A DNA stretch of 7,968 nucleotides from Clostridia bacterium (GCA_017621295.1 JAGATI010000139.1:1-7968); one strand, 5' to 3'. Numbered from the stretch's first letter, positions 1 to 4,807 are shown. Notes: generated by a model not told the origin, from the letters alone. Program-made: numbers and translations.

Positions 1-656
1 ATGGTTATGAATTTACAACAGAACCATTAGAAGGAGTAACTTTTGGATTATTTAAAAAAGATGGTACAAAAATAAAAGAAGGTAAGACTTCAAGCGATGG
101 TAAACTAATATTTGAAGATATCGAATTGGGAGATTACTATATTCAGGAACTATCAACATTGGATGGATATGTTTTAGATAAAACTAAACATGTTGTAACA
201 TTAAAATATAAAGATCAATATACACCTATTATTAAATATAAGACTTTAATTACAAATAAAGTACCAACTGGGAAATTAATATTTACTAAAACAGATTTTA
301 GTGAATCAAAAACTCTACCAAATACTTTAATCGAAATATATAATGAAGAAGGTGAAAAAGTATTTTCTGGAAGGACTTCGGAATCAGGTCAAATTATAAT
401 TGAAAGGCTCCCAGTGGGAAAATACAAATTATATGAAAAAGAAGCTCCTGAAAATTACAAATTAAATCCAGATGCTATGGAATTTGAAATTAAAGAAGAT
501 GGTGAAATTATTAAATGTAATATGAAAGATGAATTAATAGTTGAAGTACCAAATACTGATAAAACAGATTATAAAGAAGCTATAATAGGTGGAATAATAT
601 TAATTATTACAGGTGCAGGAATAGTAGTTTATGCAAACAAAAAAAGAAAAAAATAA
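1..656 (+). CDS. Cna_B/SpaA-type cell-wall-anchored surface protein, 3' part (5' end outside window)
   Basis: The reading frame is open from the first complete codon (position 3) to TAA at 654-656, so this is the C-terminal 217 residues of a larger protein. Two Cna_B-type beta-sandwich repeats are visible. The first (about residues 1-80) contains GVTFGLFKKDG and LGDYYIQEL; the second (about 87-175) contains GKLIFTKTD and the family's G-Y-L-E-AP pattern as GKYKLYEKEAPENY. Lys and Glu at these places often form intramolecular isopeptide bonds in the family. The C-terminus is a sorting signal: VPNTD at about residue 182, a hydrophobic helix (about 191-210) and a KKRKK tail. VPNTD is a variant of LPxTG. 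The protein is therefore expected outside the cell, covalently attached to the wall, probably by the sortase encoded immediately downstream. A role in cell-cell contact during conjugation is inferred. The in-frame TTG at 126 is internal, not the start. Confidence 0.88.
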   Translation, partial: GYEFTTEPLEGVTFGLFKKDGTKIKEGKTSSDGKLIFEDIELGDYYIQELSTLDGYVLDKTKHVVTLKYKDQYTPIIKYKTLITNKVPTGKLIFTKTDFSESKTLPNTLIEIYNEEGEKVFSGRTSESGQIIIERLPVGKYKLYEKEAPENYKLNPDAMEFEIKEDGEIIKCNMKDELIVEVPNTDKTDYKEAIIGGIILIITGAGIVVYANKKRKK

Positions 657-1245
657 GAGCTGGATTAATATAATCGGCTCTTTATTTATCTTTGCTGGAT
701 TATGTTTAATAGTATATGATTTTACTACTAAAGAACATATAAAAGATGAAGAGAAAGCAGCAATTGAAAATTATAAAATAACTGAAAAAATAGATAATGA
801 AAATATTGAAGAACCTCAAGAACAAGTAGAAGTTAAACAGCAAACAAATATTGAATATATTGCTATACTTAAAATTCCTAAAATCAATTTAGAAAGAGGT
901 TTAGTAAATAGAAATAGTTATTTAAATAATGTTAATTATAATGTAGAAATTGTTAAAGATTCTTCAATGCCAGATGAGTTAAATGGTAATGTTATTCTAG
1001 CGGCTCATTCTGGAAATGCTAGAGTATCATACTTTAGAAATTTAGATAAATTATCAATAAATGATAAAGTATCAATAGATTATAAAGGCATAACATATAA
1101 CTATCATGTTGTTAATATTTACGATATAGAAAAGACAGGAACTGCACTAATTAAAAGAAATTACAATACAAGTACATTAACATTAATAACTTGTAGACAT
1201 AATACTAATAAACAAATAGTAGTAATATGTGAATTAGAAAAATAG
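631..1245 (+). CDS. Sortase (membrane-anchored cysteine transpeptidase)
   Basis: A 204-residue protein with a basic N-terminus and one membrane segment (about residues 11-30), then a Lys/Glu-rich linker and a sortase domain from about residue 75. The catalytic His is H126 in LAAHSGNA, and the catalytic Cys is C188 in TLITC. Sortases cut sorting signals and join the surface protein to the cell wall; the likely substrate is the VPNTD protein just upstream. The start ATG at 631 lies 26 bases inside the upstream gene, behind a weak purine-rich site (AGGTGCAGGA, 611-620), so the two genes are probably co-translated. Oddity: the third catalytic residue, an Arg in a conserved strand after the Cys, seems to be Gln195 (or Lys194) in NKQIVVI, and the Cys-to-strand loop is short. 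The subclass is uncertain; the TLITC motif and general layout fit the sortases of Gram-positive mobile elements. Confidence 0.9.
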   Translation: MQTKKEKNKSWINIIGSLFIFAGLCLIVYDFTTKEHIKDEEKAAIENYKITEKIDNENIEEPQEQVEVKQQTNIEYIAILKIPKINLERGLVNRNSYLNNVNYNVEIVKDSSMPDELNGNVILAAHSGNARVSYFRNLDKLSINDKVSIDYKGITYNYHVVNIYDIEKTGTALIKRNYNTSTLTLITCRHNTNKQIVVICELEK

Positions 1246-1253
1246 GAGGGATT

Positions 1254-1478
1254 ATGAAAGATAATATACAACTAAAATTTAAAACATTAGAAAAATTAAT
1301 AAAATCTGGTTATAATACCGACGAAAAAATTAAAAATATGAAACTTGATGATGTATGGAAAATAAAGGATATTTCATCATCAGATTTACAAAATATAAAA
1401 GGACTAATTGAAGCAATCAAAACTAAAAAGTTGATTGCTTTTTTTAGTGGAATAGAGATAAGCAAGGAGGGAAAATAA
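1254..1478 (+). CDS. Small basic protein of unknown function
   Basis: A 74-residue, lysine-rich protein that I do not recognise. The start ATG at 1254 has a strong ribosome binding site (AGGAGGG, 1244-1250) that overlaps the sortase stop, so translation is well supported. No signal peptide or membrane helix is seen. The middle (about residues 14-57) has alternating short helices with a Gly-Tyr-Asn-Thr turn, faintly like the helix-hairpin-helix folds of nucleic-acid-binding proteins; this is only a resemblance in pattern. Its 3' third contains a perfect terminator-like hairpin (1411-1445) inside the reading frame, which may matter more for regulation than the protein does. It is followed one base later by the next gene and belongs to the same transcription unit. 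Confidence 0.7.
   Translation: MKDNIQLKFKTLEKLIKSGYNTDEKIKNMKLDDVWKIKDISSSDLQNIKGLIEAIKTKKLIAFFSGIEISKEGK
1411..1445 (+). terminator. Terminator-like hairpin inside the 74-residue gene
   Basis: AAGCAATCAA (1411-1420) pairs perfectly with TTGATTGCTT (1431-1440) around a 10-base loop, and a run of seven T (1439-1445) follows. This is the shape of an intrinsic terminator, although only three of the ten pairs are G-C. It lies entirely within an open reading frame that has a strong ribosome binding site. A translating ribosome would mask it, and untranslated RNA would fold it. No promoter is visible between it and the next genes, so it could act as an attenuator for the SSB/TOPRIM block. Confidence 0.5.
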
Positions 1479-1479
1479 T

Positions 1480-1809
1480 ATGGCTTATGAAAATAAATTA
1501 CCTTCTGTAAGAGTAGCTTTGAAGGTAGAAGAATATAACAAATTAATTTCTTTATTAACTGATGTAGAAGATGTTGATATAGAAGATATAAAAAATAGAG
1601 CTGAAGATATAAAGGATAAAATTCTTCATTACACACAACCTGTGGAAGAAGATAAAGTTGTTACAAGATTTTATCCATCACAAGTTGAAATAGTTTTACT
1701 AATTCTTTTATCAAAATCAAAAGAAATAGAAGTAAATAGTGAATATTACAAAATATTAATAGAAAACAGAGAAAAATACAAAAAACAATTAGAAAAAAAT
1801 GAAGCATAA
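1480..1809 (+). CDS. Hypothetical protein, mobile-element associated
   Basis: A 109-residue soluble protein of unknown function. The ATG at 1480 is preceded by a strong site, AAGGAGGG (1464-1471), eight bases away, so this start is secure. The N-terminus (LPSVRVALKVEEYNKLI) could form a beta strand followed by a helix. An acidic stretch rich in Asp/Glu (about residues 27-42) follows, and the C-terminal half is predicted helical, with a hydrophobic helix around VEIVLLILL and a charged Lys/Glu-rich end that could be a coiled coil. No catalytic motif is recognisable. It sits between the 74-residue protein and SSB with 1-base and 15-base gaps, so it is part of the DNA-processing operon. A structural or DNA-maintenance role would be a guess. 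Confidence 0.75.
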   Translation: MAYENKLPSVRVALKVEEYNKLISLLTDVEDVDIEDIKNRAEDIKDKILHYTQPVEEDKVVTRFYPSQVEIVLLILLSKSKEIEVNSEYYKILIENREKYKKQLEKNEA

Positions 1810-1824
1810 GGGAGGTAGATATAT

Positions 1825-2187
1825 ATGTTAAATCAAATTGTTTTAGTAGGAAGACTTACAAGAGATCCAGAAGTAATAGAAACAGAAAATGGAAATAAAG
1901 TGGCTAATATTACATTAGCAGTACCAAGAACCTATAAGAATATGGATGGAGTTTATGATACTGATTTTATTCCAGTTACTTTATGGAGAGAGGTAGCTCA
2001 AAATACTGCTGAATATGTACAAAAAGGTGATTTAGTTGGAATAAAAGGTAGAATGCAAACAGAATCATTCGAAAAAGATGGTAATAAAGAATTCAGACTA
2101 AATGTTGTTGCTGAAAAAGTAACTTTCTTATCATCAAGAGATAAAAATTCACAAGAAAAATCAGATATATCACATGATGAGAGATAA
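1825..2187 (+). CDS. ssb: Single-stranded DNA-binding protein, tail-less
   Basis: A 120-residue SSB of the bacterial OB-fold family. The N-terminus MLNQIVLVGRLTRDPE is the family hallmark, followed by the conserved ANITLAVPR strand, a typical WREVAQNTAEYVQKGDLVGIKGR core and a final VVAEKV strand at about residues 95-100. It coats single-stranded DNA, here probably the strand received or displaced during conjugation. The start ATG at 1825 follows GGGAGG (1810-1815). Chromosomal SSBs usually run longer and end in an acidic tip like DDDLPF that recruits repair and replication proteins. This one ends ISHDER about 20 residues after the OB fold, so it should bind DNA without the usual partner contacts. 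The last codons form one arm of a hairpin (2177-2207). Confidence 0.95.
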   Translation: MLNQIVLVGRLTRDPEVIETENGNKVANITLAVPRTYKNMDGVYDTDFIPVTLWREVAQNTAEYVQKGDLVGIKGRMQTESFEKDGNKEFRLNVVAEKVTFLSSRDKNSQEKSDISHDER

Positions 2188-2207
2188 GGATTTCCTTATC
2201 TTCTCAT
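2177..2207 (+). other. Hairpin spanning the ssb stop codon
   Basis: Bases 2177-2189 (ATGAGAGATAAGG) pair with 2194-2207 (CCTTATCTTCTCAT) around an ATTT loop; the only defect is one bulged base in the 3' arm. The 5' arm contains the ssb stop codon TAA (2185-2187). No T-run follows, so it does not look like a terminator. It lies just upstream of the ribosome binding site of the next gene (2218-2226) and could stabilise or process the mRNA, or tune translation of the TOPRIM gene. Confidence 0.55.
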
Positions 2208-2230
2208 TAATAATATAGAAGGTGATGATA

Positions 2231-3160
2231 ATGGCATATTACAATCAAGAAACAATTAATAGAGTGAAAAGTATTGATTTATTATCATATCTACAGAATT
2301 ATGAACCTGATAATTTAGTTCATTTTAGTAGAGATACATACTGTACAAAAGAACATGATTCTTTAAAAATTTCAAATGGTATGTGGTATTGGTTTTCAAA
2401 AGGAATAGGTGGAGTCAGTGCATTAGATTATTTAATAAAAGTAAGAAATATTGAATTTAAAAATGCAGTTGAAATCTTATTGAATAAAGTTGGGGAAATT
2501 ACACCTATTGAAAGAATTAATAAGAATAAAGAATCCGATAAATTTATACTACCAGAAAGAAATATTAATAATAATAAAGTAATATCTTATTTAAAAAATA
2601 GATGTATAGATATGGAAATTATTAAAGAATGTATTTCAAAAGATATATTATATGAGGATAAATTTCATAATGCTGTATTCTTAGGATATGATAAAAACAA
2701 TAATATTAGATATGCATTTATAAGAGGAACAAACAGTTCAAGGTTTATGAAAGAAGCTTATGGATCACATAAAGCTTTTTCATTTAAATTGGATTCAGAA
2801 GAAGAAAGTAATGTTTTACATTTATTCGAAAGTGCAATAGATTTATTATCATATGCAACATTAAATAAAAATAATTATTGTAAAGAGAATCTTTTGTCTC
2901 TTGCAGGTGTATATCAATCACAAAAAAATATTGAGGATAGTAAACTACCATTAGTATTAAATTATTATTTAAATCAACATCAAAATATAAGAAAAATATA
3001 TCTTCATTTTGATAATGATGATGTAGGAAGAGGTGCAACAATTACTATTAAATATTTGTTAGAAAAATTACACTATGAAGTAATTGATGAACCATCAAAA
3101 ATAGGAAAAGATTATAATGATTATTTAAAATATAAGAGTAAAGGATGTTATGAAAGATGA
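2231..3160 (+). CDS. DUF3991/TOPRIM primase-like protein
   Basis: A 309-residue protein resembling the DUF3991-TOPRIM proteins of conjugative elements. The N-terminal part (about 1-100) is a primase-type zinc-finger relative: the segment WYWFSKGIGGVSALDYL (about 52-67) sits where DnaG-like proteins have CFGCGxGGD, but the zinc-binding cysteines are absent. The C-terminal TOPRIM fold has its Glu at E200 (HLFESAIDLL) and the Asp-x-Asp pair at D261/D263 (HFDNDDVGRG), so metal-dependent catalysis or nucleic-acid handling is plausible. Priming of transferred single-stranded DNA is the usual inference. I chose ATG 2231 because GAAGGTGAT (2218-2226) is correctly spaced for it; a GTG at 2222 lies inside that site. 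The stop overlaps the next start (ATGA, 3157-3160). In some elements this domain pair is fused to a relaxase; here it is a separate gene. Confidence 0.87.
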   Translation: MAYYNQETINRVKSIDLLSYLQNYEPDNLVHFSRDTYCTKEHDSLKISNGMWYWFSKGIGGVSALDYLIKVRNIEFKNAVEILLNKVGEITPIERINKNKESDKFILPERNINNNKVISYLKNRCIDMEIIKECISKDILYEDKFHNAVFLGYDKNNNIRYAFIRGTNSSRFMKEAYGSHKAFSFKLDSEEESNVLHLFESAIDLLSYATLNKNNYCKENLLSLAGVYQSQKNIEDSKLPLVLNYYLNQHQNIRKIYLHFDNDDVGRGATITIKYLLEKLHYEVIDEPSKIGKDYNDYLKYKSKGCYER

Positions 3161-3795
3161 ATATAGAAAAGAAAAGTATATTTGATAAAATTGCAGATAA
3201 ATTATTTGGTGATGAAGACAATTTTGGATTAAATCCATTCATTGCAAGTCACTATAATCAATTAAAAGATGATGAAATAATTGATGAGTATAATGCAGTT
3301 TATGACAAATTAAGAAATAATAAATTAGTGATTAAATCATTAAGAAAAATCATAAAAGTAAATGATTTTGAAGAACATACAAATGATGTTTTAAAAGAAA
3401 AAATAAAAGAATTAAAATATGAAAATGGAACAGCAATAGCTATATTAAAACTATTAAGAAAGAGAGGTAATTTAAACATGTATGAATATTTAATTAATGT
3501 AAAAAATTCAAATGAAAAAGGATATTATATTGAGGCAGAATCACCAGAGGAGGCAGTAAAAAAAGCAGTAGAATTCTTCTTAGAAGATGATAATAATGAC
3601 TGTAAATTTTCAAAAATTGAGGTTGAAATTGTATCATATGATGAAATAGATGAAGAAGATTTAGAGGAAGAAGACATCGAAGAATCAGAAGAAGATGAAG
3701 AAGAAATTGAAACATTAAACTTCAATATTCAAATAAATCCTATCAAAAATATTAAAGATTTAGAAGCAAGATCTAAAGAAATAACTGGAAACTAG
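3157..3795 (+). CDS. Hypothetical protein with highly acidic C-terminal segment
   Basis: A 212-residue protein that I do not recognise. Its ATG overlaps the stop of the TOPRIM gene (ATGA), so it is probably translated by coupling; there is no good ribosome binding site of its own. Residues 1-105 are charged and mostly helical. Residues 108-155 look like a small alpha/beta domain, starting MYEYLINVKN and containing ESPEEAVKKAVEFF. Residues about 164-188 are almost all Glu and Asp, encoded by GAA/GAT/GAG repeats, and a short hydrophobic end follows. An in-frame ATG at 3478 has its own GAGAGG upstream (3462-3467) and could yield a separate product of about 105 residues containing the acidic part. 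Very acidic proteins on mobile elements are sometimes DNA mimics (anti-restriction), but no ArdA or Ocr similarity is visible, so function is unassigned. Confidence 0.75.
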   Translation: MNIEKKSIFDKIADKLFGDEDNFGLNPFIASHYNQLKDDEIIDEYNAVYDKLRNNKLVIKSLRKIIKVNDFEEHTNDVLKEKIKELKYENGTAIAILKLLRKRGNLNMYEYLINVKNSNEKGYYIEAESPEEAVKKAVEFFLEDDNNDCKFSKIEVEIVSYDEIDEEDLEEEDIEESEEDEEEIETLNFNIQINPIKNIKDLEARSKEITGN

Positions 3796-3805
3796 TTTTT
3801 CAGTT
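3783..3805 (+). other. Imperfect hairpin over the stop of the acidic-tail gene
   Basis: AACTGGAAA (3783-3791) can pair with TTTTTCAGTT (3796-3805), with one bulged T and one G-U pair, around a CTAG loop that holds most of the TAG stop codon. The T stretch belongs to the stem and no T-run follows, so it is a poor intrinsic terminator. It may simply mark the end of the operon. Confidence 0.3.
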
Positions 3806-3810
3806 TGTAT

Positions 3811-3885
3811 CTTAGCAAGCACTGAATTTGGCAGACAAAAACATTTGACTGCCTAAATTCGCATGTGGGGACACCCCAATCCCCA
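3811..3885. other. oriT: Candidate origin of transfer (oriT): GC-rich dyad island
   Basis: This stretch is close to half G+C, against roughly a quarter to a third in its surroundings, and has no open gene. It contains a long interrupted dyad, GAATTTGGCAG (3824-3834) with CTGCCTAAATTC (3849-3860), pairing except for one bulge. A second perfect short dyad follows, TGGGGACACCCCA (3866-3878), and its CCCCA arm is repeated at 3881-3885. No T-run follows either dyad, which argues against a terminator. Stacked inverted repeats in a GC-rich patch close to the MobC/relaxase genes are typical of MOBP origins of transfer. HU and DUF3789 lie between this site and mobC. The identification is inferred; the nick site cannot be named from sequence alone. 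Confidence 0.42.
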
Positions 3886-3889
3886 AATA

Positions 3890-3935
3890 ATAATTTCAAA
3901 TAAATTGAAATTATGGTATAATGAAATTGAAATTA
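3890..3935 (+). promoter_or_regulatory. Operator-like repeat cluster at the HU promoter
   Basis: ATAATTTCAA (3890-3899) and TTGAAATTAT (3905-3914) are a perfect 10-base inverted repeat with a 5-base spacer. The 12-base word AAATTGAAATTA occurs at 3902-3913 and again, identically, at 3924-3935. The two copies are 22 bp apart, about two helical turns, and flank the -10 box. Together they give three related half-sites covering the -35 region, spacer and start point. This is what an operator bound by a dimeric repressor, or an autoregulated site, would look like. Confidence 0.5.
3895..3922 (+). promoter_or_regulatory. Promoter of the HU gene
   Basis: A perfect -10 hexamer TATAAT (3917-3922) is preceded by TGG, giving an extended -10 (TGnTATAAT). 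A TTCAAA (3895-3900) 16 bases upstream can serve as a -35 with four of six consensus bases. Transcription would start near 3929, about 28 bases before the HU start codon. This is the clearest sigma-A-type promoter seen in the window. Confidence 0.72.
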
Positions 3936-3942
3936 AAAATAC

Positions 3943-3951
3943 AGGAGGTGA
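3943..3951 (+). promoter_or_regulatory. Ribosome binding site fixing the HU start
   Basis: AGGAGGTGA is a near-perfect complement of the 16S rRNA 3' end. Its GGAGG core is eight bases from the GTG at 3957. This makes the GTG the start rather than the in-frame ATG at 3921, which overlaps the -10 box of the promoter. Confidence 0.85.
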
Positions 3952-3956
3952 ATGTT

Positions 3957-4229
3957 GTGAAAAAATCTGATATGATTTCAGCATTAGCTAATGAAACAGG
4001 ATTAACTAAAGCAGATGTAGAAAAAGTATTTAATGGAACTTTTGAACTTTTCAAAAATGAATTAAAGAAAGGTGAAAAAGTATCAGTAGCTGGATTTGGA
4101 ACATTTAAAGTTTCTAAAAGAGCAGCTAGAACTGGTAGAAATCCACAAACTGGAGAAACTATTAAAATTGCTGCAAGTAATTCAGTTAGCTTCAAAGCTG
4201 GTAGTGCTTTAAAAGAAGAATTAAATTAA
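3957..4229 (+). CDS. hup: HU-family nucleoid-associated DNA-binding protein
   Basis: A 90-residue protein, the normal length for HU. After the GTG start the sequence begins KKSDMISALANETGLTKAD, the helical dimerisation region. The DNA-binding beta arm carries the family signature, GFGTF near residues 47-51 and GRNPQTGETI near 60-70, and the protein ends with a C-terminal helix. HU dimers bend DNA with little sequence preference. Because it is encoded on the element, right after the candidate oriT and before mobC, it may shape the relaxosome or oriT, as IHF or HU does in other systems; that role is inferred. The gene has its own promoter with operator-like repeats and is closed by a strong terminator, so it can be expressed apart from the transfer operon. 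Confidence 0.95.
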   Translation: MKKSDMISALANETGLTKADVEKVFNGTFELFKNELKKGEKVSVAGFGTFKVSKRAARTGRNPQTGETIKIAASNSVSFKAGSALKEELN

Positions 4230-4251
4230 TTTATTTTAATTGTTATATATT

Positions 4252-4282
4252 AAGGAATGGTAGAAATACTATTCCTTTTTTT
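4252..4282 (+). terminator. Intrinsic terminator after HU
   Basis: AAGGAATGGTA (4252-4262) pairs along its full length with TACTATTCCTT (4267-4277), with one G-U pair, across a GAAA tetraloop. Seven T (4276-4282) follow. The ribosome binding site of the next gene begins only about nine bases later, leaving no room for a promoter in between. Confidence 0.9.
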
Positions 4283-4303
4283 ATTACAAAGAAAGGAGTA
4301 TAT

Positions 4304-4447
4304 ATGAGAGAATTTGTATTTTTTTTATTAGGAACTATGTTAGGTGGTTTAACTGGAATTACAATGATGTGCATGTTACAAATTAATAGATTAAAAGATA
4401 ACTCTATTGAAAAGGATAAATCATCAAACTATGAAGAAGAATGTTGA
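4304..4447 (+). CDS. DUF3789-like small membrane protein
   Basis: A 47-residue protein beginning MREFVFFLLGTMLGGLTGIT. The start ATG at 4304 follows AAGGAG (4293-4298) at good spacing. One membrane segment spans about residues 4-25, with a glycine-rich middle (GTMLGG) and MMCMLQINR after it, then a charged cytoplasmic tail. The pattern and location match the small DUF3789 proteins that I recall from Tn1549-like elements; their function is unknown. The last six codons overlap the start of mobC (ATG at 4431), so this gene may serve partly to couple translation into mobC. It is the first gene after the HU terminator and thus the head of the transfer operon. Confidence 0.78.
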   Translation: MREFVFFLLGTMLGGLTGITMMCMLQINRLKDNSIEKDKSSNYEEEC

Positions 4448-4793
4448 GGATATATTAAGAAATAGAATAACAATAAGACTTACTGATGAACAATATGGAA
4501 GATTACTAGATTATAGTAATATAACAGGACAAGATATTAATAAGTTAGTAAGAAAATTAATTGATAGAAAAGTACCCAGAGCAATGAATCCATATGATAT
4601 ACAAAAATTAATAAAGGAAGTAGATCGAATAGGAAATAATATAAATCAAATATCTAAAGTAGCAAATACTTATCATACCTTAAGTGATAATTTAACAAAT
4701 CAATTGGTAAATGATATTAACGATTTGAAACATTATGTAAGATATGAACTTCCTTATGAAAATAATATAGAAAAAGATTGGTATAAAAAATAA
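4431..4793 (+). CDS. mobC: MobC-family relaxosome accessory protein
   Basis: A 120-residue protein of the MobC type. The N-terminal part, RITIRLTDEQYGRLL followed by a helix, resembles a ribbon-helix-helix DNA-binding fold. The C-terminal part has the MobC hallmark GNNINQISKVAN (roughly residues 68-79). MobC proteins bind oriT and help the relaxase open and nick it. I chose the ATG at 4431, which lies 17 bases inside the DUF3789 gene. The nearest SD-like AAAGGA (4411-4416) is rather far, so coupled translation is likely. An in-frame TTG at 4407 would add eight residues but has no ribosome binding site. The relaxase ribosome binding site starts six bases after the stop. Confidence 0.9.
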   Translation: MKKNVEDILRNRITIRLTDEQYGRLLDYSNITGQDINKLVRKLIDRKVPRAMNPYDIQKLIKEVDRIGNNINQISKVANTYHTLSDNLTNQLVNDINDLKHYVRYELPYENNIEKDWYKK

Positions 4794-4798
4794 TTGTT

Positions 4799-4807
4799 GG
4801 AGGTGAT
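4799..4807 (+). promoter_or_regulatory. Ribosome binding site pointing to a non-canonical relaxase start
   Basis: GGAGGTGAT is a strong Shine-Dalgarno sequence. The codon at proper distance in the relaxase frame is ATT at 4811, seven bases after GGAGG. A TTG at 4812 is in another frame and stops after three codons. The site is too far from the first in-frame ATG (4892) to serve it. Confidence 0.8.

Noticed and set aside
2222..2230. GTG 2222 or ATG 2225 as the start of the TOPRIM gene
   Set aside because: Both lie within or too close to the ribosome binding site GAAGGTGAT (2218-2226), which is properly spaced for ATG 2231.
2754..2780. Hairpin AAGCTTATG/CATAAAGCTT with five T inside the TOPRIM gene, as a terminator
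   Set aside because: It has a bulge, a short T-run and little G-C pairing, and it lies in the middle of conserved coding sequence; such structures are expected by chance at this base composition.
3649..3715. GAA/GAT-rich tract as a DNA repeat array
   Set aside because: It is simply the coding sequence of the acidic segment, has no fixed repeat unit and stays in frame.
3796..3800. T-run after the acidic-tail gene as an intrinsic terminator
   Set aside because: The T residues belong to the stem of the 3783-3805 dyad and are not followed by a free T-run, so no proper terminator is formed.
3921..3956. HU starting at the in-frame ATG 3921
   Set aside because: This ATG overlaps the -10 box, so it would not be transcribed. 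The near-perfect ribosome binding site at 3943-3951 serves GTG 3957, which gives the standard 90-residue HU.
3911..4195. Open reading frames on the minus strand (for example here, and at 1310-1636, 2784-3041, 3048-3242, 3494-3725, 4692-4889 and 6750-6935)
   Set aside because: They lie opposite well-supported genes, translate to low-complexity Leu/Phe/Ser/Ile/Tyr-rich chains typical of AT-rich shadows, and have no family features.
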